NCBI GenBank assembly: GCA_963974215.1
Contig: CAXBBL010000010.1
Coordinates: 62,001 to 126,000, forward strand
Direction of reading: 5' to 3'
DNA from: Croceimicrobium sp963974215
GTDB taxonomy: Bacteria; Bacteroidota; Bacteroidia; Flavobacteriales; Schleiferiaceae
DNA: 64,000 bases
Shown: one piece after another, positions 35,910 to 43,579 of the stretch
Numbering within the stretch: the first letter of the stretch is position 1
How the letters are laid out: the number at the start of each line of letters is the position of its first letter
Made by a program: the position numbers and the translations under genes
Notes under the pieces: model-generated
The model's database searches: none
The model's input: the letters and a program-made list of their open reading frames with translations, nothing else
Told to the model about the DNA's origin: nothing

Positions 35910-36655
35910 TAAACCAGTAATAAATTCGTGAGCATATAATTTGAAACGATAATCGCTACCGAGCTACTTACCACTGCCTTGGTCGAATTAATACCCACTT
36001 CAATAGCGCCTCCTTTAACGAAAAAGCCATAATAGGCGGAGATGGTAACAATTAAAAAGGCAAACACAAAAGACTTTATTAAAGCATAGGTAACATGGTA
36101 CGGAACAAAATCGACTGTTAAACCATATACGTAATCACTAACGGTCATTACCCCACCCATAGAAGCGAGATAACCACCCAGCACTCCTAAAAACATGCTG
36201 ATGACAATTAATATGGGATTAAAAAACACTAGGGCGAAAACCTTAGGGGCAATTAGATAAGCAGCTGGGTTTACGCCCATAACTTCTAAAGCATCTATTT
36301 GCTCTGAAACCCGCATGCTTCCAATGGTAGAAGCAATGTTAGAGCCTACCTTTCCCGCTAAAATTAGACTAACAATGGTAGGTGAAAACTCCAAAATAAT
36401 ACTTTCTCTCGTTGCAATGGCCACGTAATAATCGGGCACTAAGGGATCATCGAGGTTAAAAGCAGTTTGAATGGTTACTACTGCTCCCACAAAGACGGAG
36501 ATAACCGTTACTAGCGCTAAGCTGTTTAAACCTAAAAGGTCTAGATCGCTAATCAAGGCTTTATAGTACATGCTTCTACTCTCGGGTTTGCGAAAAGTTC
36601 GCCCGAGTAATAAAAAGTACCGACCTAAATCGTTTAACCACTTTAATAAATACAT
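35909..36655 (-). CDS. mlaE: MlaE-type lipid ABC transporter permease
   Basis: 248-residue membrane protein with the MlaE fold: an N-terminal amphipathic segment, then helices including VTVISVFVGAVVTIQTAFNL, the conserved loop EFSPTIVSLILAGKVGSNIASTIGSMRVSEQIDALEVMGVNPAAYLIAPKV, and the final helices. It forms the inner-membrane channel with MlaF for phospholipid trafficking that keeps the outer membrane asymmetric. It is first in the pair. The divergent small lipoprotein gene starts 39 bases away, so the two promoters overlap. Confidence 0.92.
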   Translation of the reverse strand: MYLLKWLNDLGRYFLLLGRTFRKPESRSMYYKALISDLDLLGLNSLALVTVISVFVGAVVTIQTAFNLDDPLVPDYYVAIATRESIILEFSPTIVSLILAGKVGSNIASTIGSMRVSEQIDALEVMGVNPAAYLIAPKVFALVFFNPILIVISMFLGVLGGYLASMGGVMTVSDYVYGLTVDFVPYHVTYALIKSFVFAFLIVTISAYYGFFVKGGAIEVGINSTKAVVSSSVAIIVSNYMLTNLLLV

Positions 36656-36671
36656 GTCGCGAAAATAAGAG

Positions 36672-36679
36672 TAATTTTG
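36672..36679 (+). promoter_or_regulatory. probable -7 box for the lipoprotein-sprT-purK-purE operon
   Basis: TAATTTTG matches TAnnTTTG, 15 bases before the small lipoprotein ATG at 36695. The -33 region falls over the mlaE start and shows no clear TTTG. Confidence 0.4.
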
Positions 36680-36694
36680 CGTTAAGCCTCAATA

Positions 36695-36820
36695 ATGAAG
36701 AAGACGATTCCAATTATTAAAGTCATCCTTATCCTAGTGATGCTTAGTCTGGTTAGCAATGCGTGCCGCAGTTTCGAAAAATGCAACTGCCCGGGCAAGT
36801 CAAAGAGTATAAATTATTAA
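36695..36820 (+). CDS. tiny lipoprotein (41 aa)
   Basis: An open frame of 41 codons: basic N-terminus (MKKTIPIIK), a hydrophobic stretch (VILILVMLSLVSNA) and a lipobox Cys at residue 24 (VSNAC), giving a mature lipopeptide of only 18 residues with a CNC motif and a basic tail (CPGKSKSINY). Its stop TAA overlaps the ATG of the SprT-like gene (taATG), so translation is coupled. It reads in a different frame from the N-terminal extension otherwise possible for SprT, which argues the extension is not used. Function unknown; the lipoprotein layout is a sequence-based inference. Confidence 0.6.
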   Translation: MKKTIPIIKVILILVMLSLVSNACRSFEKCNCPGKSKSINY

Positions 36821-37446
36821 TGCGGACTTACAAGTATCAGGGGCTGGAACCCTATCTACCGAAAGGTGCTTTAGATCTTTTAGAGCCATTATTAAATAAA
36901 TACCCCTTGCGGGTTTTAGTAGCTAAGCCACGGACATCAAAATTTGGCGATTATCGCTTTCCACGGAAAGGTAGCTTCCACCGTATTAGTGTAAATGGCA
37001 ATCTCAACTGCTACCATTTCTTAATTACGCTAATTCACGAATACGCGCACCTCGAAGCCTATATGCTTTTTGGTAAAAATATAAATCCCCATGGCGAAGA
37101 GTGGCAACAAACTTTCCGTTTAAATAGTGCAGCCTTTATTGAGCAAGGCCTATTTCCCCAAGATGTTGCCCAAGCCTTTATGGATAGCTTAGAAAAGGGG
37201 CATGCAAGCTCTGCACGCAGCTTAGAGCTGATGCGAGTACTGAAGAATTATGACTCCAAAGCGGCTAGTGAAGAACAACATTTGGAAGAACTAGCGGAAG
37301 GAGATCAATTTATTTTAAACCAAAAACTCTTCCGCAAAGGAGCCAAAAGCCGCAAGCGCTTTAAATGTCAAGAACTACGAAGCGGTCGCTATTATATGGT
37401 GCACCCTCTAGCAGAAGTTACTTTATATACTTTAAAAAATGATTGA
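36820..37446 (+). CDS. SprT-like zinc metalloprotein
   Basis: 208 residues from ATG 36820 (MRTYKYQGLEPYLPKGALDLL). A longer frame from 36763 exists but overlaps the lipoprotein gene. The zinc site HExxH is present as LIHEYAHLEAY (about residues 92-96), followed by HGEEWQQTFR, the pattern of SprT/Spartan-type domains, whose eukaryotic members digest DNA-protein crosslinks. The C-terminal part has no obvious zinc ribbon cysteines. It overlaps purK by 8 bases. The role in bacteria is not settled. Confidence 0.82.
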   Translation: MRTYKYQGLEPYLPKGALDLLEPLLNKYPLRVLVAKPRTSKFGDYRFPRKGSFHRISVNGNLNCYHFLITLIHEYAHLEAYMLFGKNINPHGEEWQQTFRLNSAAFIEQGLFPQDVAQAFMDSLEKGHASSARSLELMRVLKNYDSKAASEEQHLEELAEGDQFILNQKLFRKGAKSRKRFKCQELRSGRYYMVHPLAEVTLYTLKND

Positions 37447-38608
37447 ATTGAACACCAATTACTACTCATCAGAATTTCGTTTGGGAATAGTGGGCGGCGG
37501 TCAACTAGGCAAAATGCTACTGACCGAAACACAGCGTTTAGATATCAAAACCAAAATCCTAGATCCTGCTGCTAATGCGCCTTCTCGCGTAGGCTCGAAA
37601 GAGTTTCAGCAAGGCTCTTTACAAGACTACGACACGGTTTATAATTTCGGCAAAGACTGCGATGTTATTACCATTGAAATTGAAAACGTAAATACCGAGG
37701 CGCTAGCCCAGCTGGAAAAGGAAGGTAAAAAGGTTTTTCCCCAAGCAGCCATTATTGATTTGATCAAAAATAAAATCACCCAAAAGGAATTTTATCTAGC
37801 ACAAGGAATACCTACTGCCGCCTTTAAAACCTTTGCATCCAAAGCCAAGCTTATCAAGGCCTGCGAGGAATTCGCTTTAACTTATCCTTTTGTGTGGAAA
37901 GTAGCCACTGGTGGTTTTGATGGACGCGGAGTTTCTGTAATTCGCAGCAAAGAAGACCTGAACGACTTACCCGACGCCCCTTGTTTATCCGAAGATCTAG
38001 TGCCTTTCGAGAAAGAAATCGCGGTAATTGTGGCCCGCTCCGAGAATGGTGAGGTCAAGGCTTTCCCAACAGTAGAAATGGACTTCCACCCGACTGCTAA
38101 CTTGGTTGAATTTGTTTTCAGTCCGGGAAATCTGAAAACCGAAATAAGCGATGCGGCGCAAGTCCTGGCCAAGCAAATTGCTGAGAAACTAGGCTTAGTG
38201 GGCATCCTTGCGGTAGAAATGTTTCTAACTGAAAACGGTGAATTATTAATCAACGAAGTGGCTCCACGTGTCCATAACAGTGGCCACCTTAGCATAGAAG
38301 GAAATATCTGCTCGCAGTTTGAGCAGCATTTACGCGCTATCTTAAATTTGCCATTGGGCGACACCCAAACCATTCAGCCTGCGGTTATGGTTAACTTGGT
38401 GGGCGAAGAAAACCACACTGGCCCCGTAAAATATCAAGGCATTGAAGACTTAATGGCCATGTCGGGCGTTTATGTTCACCTTTACGGCAAAGCAGAAACG
38501 CGGCCCTTTCGGAAGATGGGTCATGTAACCATTATCGCTCCGAATTTAGAAGAAGCGCGGAGTAAAGCAAAAGTTGTAAAAGAAACAATTAAGGTAATAA
38601 GTATATGA
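37439..38608 (+). CDS. purK: 5-(carboxyamino)imidazole ribonucleotide synthase
   Basis: 389-residue ATP-grasp enzyme that makes N5-CAIR from AIR, bicarbonate and ATP in purine synthesis. Visible: LGIVGGGQLGKMLLTE at the N-terminus, the ATP-grasp block WKVATGGFDGRGV, and LLINEVAPRVHNSGHLSIEGNICSQFEQHLRAI near the C-terminus, all diagnostic for PurK. It overlaps sprT by 8 bases and purE by 4 bases (ATGA). It is therefore cotranscribed with the enzyme that uses its product. Confidence 0.96.
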   Translation: MIELNTNYYSSEFRLGIVGGGQLGKMLLTETQRLDIKTKILDPAANAPSRVGSKEFQQGSLQDYDTVYNFGKDCDVITIEIENVNTEALAQLEKEGKKVFPQAAIIDLIKNKITQKEFYLAQGIPTAAFKTFASKAKLIKACEEFALTYPFVWKVATGGFDGRGVSVIRSKEDLNDLPDAPCLSEDLVPFEKEIAVIVARSENGEVKAFPTVEMDFHPTANLVEFVFSPGNLKTEISDAAQVLAKQIAEKLGLVGILAVEMFLTENGELLINEVAPRVHNSGHLSIEGNICSQFEQHLRAILNLPLGDTQTIQPAVMVNLVGEENHTGPVKYQGIEDLMAMSGVYVHLYGKAETRPFRKMGHVTIIAPNLEEARSKAKVVKETIKVISI

Positions 38609-39093
38609 GTGCAATAGTAAGTATCATTATGGGTAGCAATTCTGACCTCCCGGTTATGCAAGACGCTATCGAAGTTTTAAGAGAATTAAAACTAGAGCCA
38701 GAAGTAAAAATTGTATCCGCTCATCGTACTCCAGAGCTTATGTTCGACTTCGCTAAAAATGCCCATTTACGCGGTATTAAAGTAATCATTGCTGGCGCAG
38801 GCGGAGCCGCTCACCTCCCTGGCATGGTGGCTTCACTTTCCCCTTTACCCGTTATTGGCGTACCGGTAAAAAGTCGCAACTCCATCGATGGTTGGGATTC
38901 TGTCCTATCCATTTTACAAATGCCCGGCGGTGTTCCAGTGGCCACGGTTGCCCTAGATGGGGCCAAAAATGCAGGAATTCTAGCCGCGCAAATTATCGGC
39001 TCCAACAATGCGGAAGTACTGGAAAGAATTATAGCCTACAAAAAAGGGCTAGAAGACAAAGTAATGTCAGCAGGTGAAAACCTAGAATATTAA
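38605..39093 (+). CDS. purE: N5-CAIR mutase (class I PurE)
   Basis: 162 residues, the normal class I length. It moves the carboxyl group of N5-CAIR to C4 to give CAIR. Motifs: IIMGSNSDLPVM (phosphate and ribose binding), SAHRTPELMFDFA with the catalytic His, and AGAGGAAHLPGMVASLSPLPVIGVPV. Presence of PurK confirms the bacterial two-step route rather than class II AIR carboxylase. It is last in the operon. No clear terminator is seen in the 33 bp before the convergent LytTR gene. Confidence 0.96.
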   Translation: MSAIVSIIMGSNSDLPVMQDAIEVLRELKLEPEVKIVSAHRTPELMFDFAKNAHLRGIKVIIAGAGGAAHLPGMVASLSPLPVIGVPVKSRNSIDGWDSVLSILQMPGGVPVATVALDGAKNAGILAAQIIGSNNAEVLERIIAYKKGLEDKVMSAGENLEY

Positions 39094-39126
39094 GAAATTA
39101 ATAGCCTAGTAAGAATGAATTACCTT

Positions 39127-39885
39127 CTACAAATTCTTTAAAAGCGACATTAAAGGTTCTTTTTTACGGTTAGCCACAGGAATGCGACTGCCATCTTCTA
39201 GAATCAAATAACCGCCATCGGTTTGCACGTACTTCTTCAAGAAGTTTACGTTAACCAAGTGCGATTTATGGATGCGAAAAAAGGAGTAACCCTCTAGCAT
39301 GGAATCAAATTCTTTGAGGGTTTTAGAGGCTAGTAAATTCTTTTCACCATTAATAAAAAAGGTGGTGTAATTGCTACTGCTCTCCAAACGGATAATATCA
39401 GAAAGGCGAATTACATGCATACCCTCTGAGGTGGGAATCACAATTTTTTTCGGGCTATCAGAAGCTTGGCGAATATTCTCTACCAAAACATTAAAGCTCG
39501 CCGAACGCCTGGGTAAACCCTTATTATCTTCCACCTTACGCACGGCGCGCACCAATTCTTCCGGGTCAACCGGTTTTAATAAGTAATCGAGGGCGCTAAA
39601 TTTAATCGCCTGAATTGCAAATTCATCGTGCGCGGTAATAAATACCACAGCTGGTTGTTGTACCCCTTCTGCCGAAAGGTGCTCCAATAAATCAAAACCG
39701 CTTTCGCCCGATAAGTCGATATCTAAAAACATCAAATCGGCTGGATTGGCGGCTAGTAAGCTTTTGCCCTCTGCCACACTAGAGCCTACACCAACAATTT
39801 CCACTTCTGGACAAAAGAGGTCTAGCTTGCCTTTTAAAGATTCTTGCGAATTCTTTTCATCGTCGATTATAATAGCTTTTAGCAT
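39127..39885 (-). CDS. LytTR-family response regulator
   Basis: 252 residues. Receiver domain 1-120 with acidic pocket (IIIDDEKNS), phospho-acceptor Asp55 (LMFLDIDLSGESG) and the conserved Lys in LLKPVDPEEL; then a LytTR DNA-binding domain (about 150-250: VIRLSDIIRLESSSNYTTFFING; FFRIHKSHLVNVNFLKKY). It starts 2 bases after the stop of the histidine kinase gene, so the two are an obvious pair. Targets are not known; the divergently transcribed barrel genes are candidates by position only. Confidence 0.93.
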   Translation of the reverse strand: MLKAIIIDDEKNSQESLKGKLDLFCPEVEIVGVGSSVAEGKSLLAANPADLMFLDIDLSGESGFDLLEHLSAEGVQQPAVVFITAHDEFAIQAIKFSALDYLLKPVDPEELVRAVRKVEDNKGLPRRSASFNVLVENIRQASDSPKKIVIPTSEGMHVIRLSDIIRLESSSNYTTFFINGEKNLLASKTLKEFDSMLEGYSFFRIHKSHLVNVNFLKKYVQTDGGYLILEDGSRIPVANRKKEPLMSLLKNL

Positions 39886-39887
39886 TT

Positions 39888-42860
39888 TTATATATTTTGA
39901 ATTGGTAGTTTAATAATTACTGTGGTGCCGCATGCTTTGCCGTTTTCATCCATTTTATCGATGATCTTCAAAGCCACTTCACCCTTTATAGAACGTTGTA
40001 ATAAAGCAATCCTGTCTTTATTTATTTGGGTAGCCATACTGCGGTGACCCTTGGTACTAAGTTCCGATTTTTTCGCAGACCGTCCCACCCCATTATCATC
40101 AATGATACAGCATAAATTATCTCCATCCACCTTAAAACTAATCTTCAACAGACCCGGCTTAGTTAAAGGTTTAAGACCGTGTAAAATTGCGTTTTCAACA
40201 TGGGGTTGGATCAACATTGGCGGAAGCCCAACATCGTAATCAATATCCTCATCTAGCTCGAGCTCGTACTCAAACTTATCATTAAATCGCAGCTTTTCAA
40301 GCTCAAGGTAGTTTTTAAGAATGGAAAGCTCGGTTTCAACAGGATGAACATGCTCCATTGATGATTCAAGGGTTAACCTCATTAATTTTGCGAAATTGTT
40401 AAGATAGCGCACGGCCTGCTTCGCATCCTTCACAAAAATAAAACTGCTTATACTATCCAAGGCATTAAAGATAAAATGGGGGTTCATTTGCAAGCGCAAA
40501 GCCTTCCTTTCCATCTCCAAAAGCTCATTTTCCAAACTTAAACGTTGCTGTGTTTTTAACCAGCGGTCGCGTATTATAAAAACGGTCAAAGCCAAGATGC
40601 CTAAAATGAAAGTACTAATAAACCACCAAGTACGCCAAAACGCTTCCTTAATCTCAAACTCATAAAGCTCTGAAGTATTGGGCCAAGCCTGCCATGCATA
40701 ACGACTTTGCAATTCGAATTGGTACTTACCTGCTGCTAAATCGGGGTAAAAAGATTCACCAAAATTCCCCACGTAATTCCAGGCATTCGATAATCCCACT
40801 AAACGATATCGATACTGAATAAACTCTTGTCGGTAGAGATTTTTACTGCCGTAGTTAAGACGCAGGTAATTGTAATTATAGGGTAATTCCAATTGCAAGG
40901 GTAAAATATCAAAAGCCGCGGTATCCTCGCCAAATTGCAGAAGGCTTTCATTGGTGCTCTGCAATCGACTGATGGATTGTAACTCTGCCCTTTTCGAGAG
41001 CTCCGTCTGCTTGTTTAAGATTTCTAAATTAAGAATGAAAAGCCCCTTGCTACTAGCATAAACTATTCCTTCCTTATTACTGAAACTGCCATTTAGGCTA
41101 GCATTGGCTTTAATAAAATGCAAGCTAACGGGAGTCTGACTTTGCTTGGATAAAGCCAATTCACGATAATTAACAATGCCCTTATTGGTTCCCAACCAAA
41201 TCTCGCCACGCCATTCTTGAATATCACGTATTTCAGCAAAATCCATATCTCGTAAACCAAAGTGTAAGGCTTTATCTCCCCGCAAATCGAAGATGCCATC
41301 ACTGGGAGTGCCCACTAATAATCTATCACCCTTCAGGGGTAAAAAGGAACTAAAGTTTATGCTATCCAAGCGCAAGCCGCCCCATTGTCGGAAAGCTTCC
41401 CATTGCCCTTCTTTTAAACGCCATAACCCTTCAGTATAGGAGGCAAACCATAAGGAACCTGCTGCGTCTTTCTTGATGGAAAAAACGGTTGCTCGAGACA
41501 AGTTTTTCTCAAAGCTTATGTTGGTAAAGCGCCCATTTGCATAACGGTATATTCCATCACCCGCCCCTAGCCAGAGTTCATCGGCCTCGGCAAATAATGA
41601 AAACACAAAGCCATTTAAGCCGAGCTTTTCCATACTTGCTTTGGCAATATTGTAGCGGTAAAGTCCTGCCTCTGTGCCAATATAAATATCCCCCTCAAAA
41701 GCAGCTAGACTCAGAATAAAACCCAAGTCGAAACTTTTAAGCAACTGATAATCTGCGCTATAAACTTCTAAACCGCGCTCTGTTCCAGCGTAATACTGGT
41801 CACCAAATTGGTAGCTGCAAAAAACACCGAATTTAGAATCAAGCTTAAAACTCGCCAGATCTTCCAATTTCATCAAGCCCTCGCGCAGAATTAAATAGAT
41901 TACGCCATTGGAGCTAATAAAAACATCCTTAATCTCGGAGGCCACCAGACGATCTTTGTAAGGAATCCTCACAGTACCTCCATCGAAAGTGAGTAACAAG
42001 CAACTTTCATCTAAGTAAAGTTGAAAAGAAGAATTTTGCGAATACGACTTAATAGAAACTGAATCTTGCCCCGAAAAATCACGCGATAACTTTCCACCTT
42101 TATAAACAGAATCATTAATGATTAAGCTTTGAGCATTCGCTTTCGCTAGAAAGGTTCCGACTGAGATTGGCGTTTTCAACCAATTTCCTTTTTCACCAAG
42201 CCACAATTCATTGCCGCTTTTCAGGTATAAGGCTCCCTTAAAAAAAGTAAAATCATCAATGATTGGAACGGGAACGGGACTCGAGACTGGTTCTACCGAA
42301 TCATTTACTAAGGAGAACAATCCTGAATTAAGTAAGAGGTAATGTTGGTGAAATACTTTTAATTGTTTAATCACTGCGCCCTCTGGCAAGGGATATTCTT
42401 TCATAGAAAGACCATCATAAAACCATAATCTTCGGCCATTATGAAACCATAGCAGACCCTCAGCATCGCATTGCACATCTAGCAGTACGGGAAAATCTTC
42501 CAGCCCGTAATTTTCGTAGCTTCTGCCATCATAGCGCAATAAACCCGCTCCTTCCGATGCCATCCAAATATAACCATCTGGTCCTTCTGCAATAGCGTTA
42601 ATAACCCTGCTCGGCAAACCTGCTTCCAAGTCCACCTTACTAAAATTATAGTCTTGGGAAAAGCATGGTGAAACGCTTATTAAAAGTATAAGTAAGAGAG
42701 CTGCTTTTTTGATAGTCTTAATTCTAATTAGCTTTAGTGCTGGAGGGGAGAAAAATACAGAATTTATCTCCCATGGAAAGAATAATCTTTTTAACGTTTT
42801 TAATTCCCTTTTGCTTGTGGAGTCAAAACCCTTTAGACCAAAAGCCTGATGCCCTTTCAT
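39888..42860 (-). CDS. propeller sensor histidine kinase of the LytS/YesM type
   Basis: About 990 residues if the ATG at 42860 is used. The start is uncertain: the signal-peptide-like segment (IKTIKKAALLLILLISVSPCFSQ) lies ~46 codons further in, at about 42722, with no ATG, GTG or TTG in front of it, and the ATG at 42860 would overlap the divergent gene by 88 bases. Periplasmic part: two-component-regulator propeller repeats (GLPSRVINAIAEGPDGYIWMASEGAGLLRYDG; GSLWFASYTEGLWRL), then a Y_Y_Y-type domain. One membrane helix (WWFISTFILGILALTVFII) leads to a His_kinase domain with LRLQMNPHFIFNALDSI and an ATPase domain (IDDNGVGRSAKK). It probably phosphorylates the adjacent LytTR regulator. Confidence 0.85.
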   Translation of the reverse strand: MKGHQAFGLKGFDSTSKRELKTLKRLFFPWEINSVFFSPPALKLIRIKTIKKAALLLILLISVSPCFSQDYNFSKVDLEAGLPSRVINAIAEGPDGYIWMASEGAGLLRYDGRSYENYGLEDFPVLLDVQCDAEGLLWFHNGRRLWFYDGLSMKEYPLPEGAVIKQLKVFHQHYLLLNSGLFSLVNDSVEPVSSPVPVPIIDDFTFFKGALYLKSGNELWLGEKGNWLKTPISVGTFLAKANAQSLIINDSVYKGGKLSRDFSGQDSVSIKSYSQNSSFQLYLDESCLLLTFDGGTVRIPYKDRLVASEIKDVFISSNGVIYLILREGLMKLEDLASFKLDSKFGVFCSYQFGDQYYAGTERGLEVYSADYQLLKSFDLGFILSLAAFEGDIYIGTEAGLYRYNIAKASMEKLGLNGFVFSLFAEADELWLGAGDGIYRYANGRFTNISFEKNLSRATVFSIKKDAAGSLWFASYTEGLWRLKEGQWEAFRQWGGLRLDSINFSSFLPLKGDRLLVGTPSDGIFDLRGDKALHFGLRDMDFAEIRDIQEWRGEIWLGTNKGIVNYRELALSKQSQTPVSLHFIKANASLNGSFSNKEGIVYASSKGLFILNLEILNKQTELSKRAELQSISRLQSTNESLLQFGEDTAAFDILPLQLELPYNYNYLRLNYGSKNLYRQEFIQYRYRLVGLSNAWNYVGNFGESFYPDLAAGKYQFELQSRYAWQAWPNTSELYEFEIKEAFWRTWWFISTFILGILALTVFIIRDRWLKTQQRLSLENELLEMERKALRLQMNPHFIFNALDSISSFIFVKDAKQAVRYLNNFAKLMRLTLESSMEHVHPVETELSILKNYLELEKLRFNDKFEYELELDEDIDYDVGLPPMLIQPHVENAILHGLKPLTKPGLLKISFKVDGDNLCCIIDDNGVGRSAKKSELSTKGHRSMATQINKDRIALLQRSIKGEVALKIIDKMDENGKACGTTVIIKLPIQNI

Positions 42861-43579
42861 TAGCTTTAGGAGGAACAGCGGTGGCACGAATCGACGCTTG
42901 GAGCGGCATTAATAATTCAGCCGCATTGGCTTTTTTGGAAACTAATTATCTCAGCAGCTCTCATCGTCAGGTGTTTGGAATAAAGGCTTTGCAGAAATCA
43001 AGTCTTAGCGCAAATTTTAGCAGCTTTGGGAAACAAGTCGCTTTTAGCCTCGAGTACTTCGGATTTGAATATTTCAACCAAAGTAAATTCATGCTAGCTT
43101 ATGGCCAGAGAATTAGTAAAAGCATTGCCCTGGGACTTCGACTTGGCTCAGAGTTCTATCACATTGAAGCCGGCAGCAGCGGTTGGGTGCCTTCCACCGA
43201 GTTTTTTCTATTTGGAAAAAGTGGCCCAAAATTGCAATATGGTCTTGCTATTAAAAACCCCTTCTCGCGAAAGCTTTCACCAGAATACCATTTAAAACCA
43301 AGTAGCTACTCGATTGGTCTTTTGTATCATTTTAAAGCTGAACTCAACTTTACTTTCGAGGCAGAAAGCACTTGGAAGGAATCCCTTCTTTTAATGTCGG
43401 GTTTAGAGTATGAAATAAGGCAGGGACTTTTTCTGCGCTTTGGCAGCAATTATAGAGAGCAATTAAACTTTAGCGGCGGAGTAGGTTTACAATGGGAGAA
43501 GTTAAGAATTAGCCTTTCCTATTTGCAATCAAATGCTTGGGGTTCTGAAATGTGTATCGATTTAAACCTCCAGTTCTGA
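42773..43579 (+). CDS. PorV/PorQ-like outer-membrane beta-barrel protein
   Basis: 268 residues from ATG 42773 (MERIIFLTFLIPFCLWSQ, a signal peptide). An upstream in-frame start at 42737 is less likely. After cleavage, DALSLALGGTAVARIDAWSGINNSAALAFLE is the opening typical of PorV/PorQ-type barrels in Bacteroidota, followed by alternating short amphipathic strands to a terminal Phe (CIDLNLQF). It is shorter than PorV itself (~390 aa). Its stop overlaps the next ATG (tgATG), so it is coupled to the HhH-barrel gene. It is divergent from the LytTR kinase. Confidence 0.7.
   Translation: MERIIFLTFLIPFCLWSQNPLDQKPDALSLALGGTAVARIDAWSGINNSAALAFLETNYLSSSHRQVFGIKALQKSSLSANFSSFGKQVAFSLEYFGFEYFNQSKFMLAYGQRISKSIALGLRLGSEFYHIEAGSSGWVPSTEFFLFGKSGPKLQYGLAIKNPFSRKLSPEYHLKPSSYSIGLLYHFKAELNFTFEAESTWKESLLLMSGLEYEIRQGLFLRFGSNYREQLNFSGGVGLQWEKLRISLSYLQSNAWGSEMCIDLNLQF

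Noticed and set aside
37882..38373. 163-codon minus-strand frame opposite purK
   Set aside because: Lies wholly within a strongly conserved enzyme gene and has no recognisable protein features.
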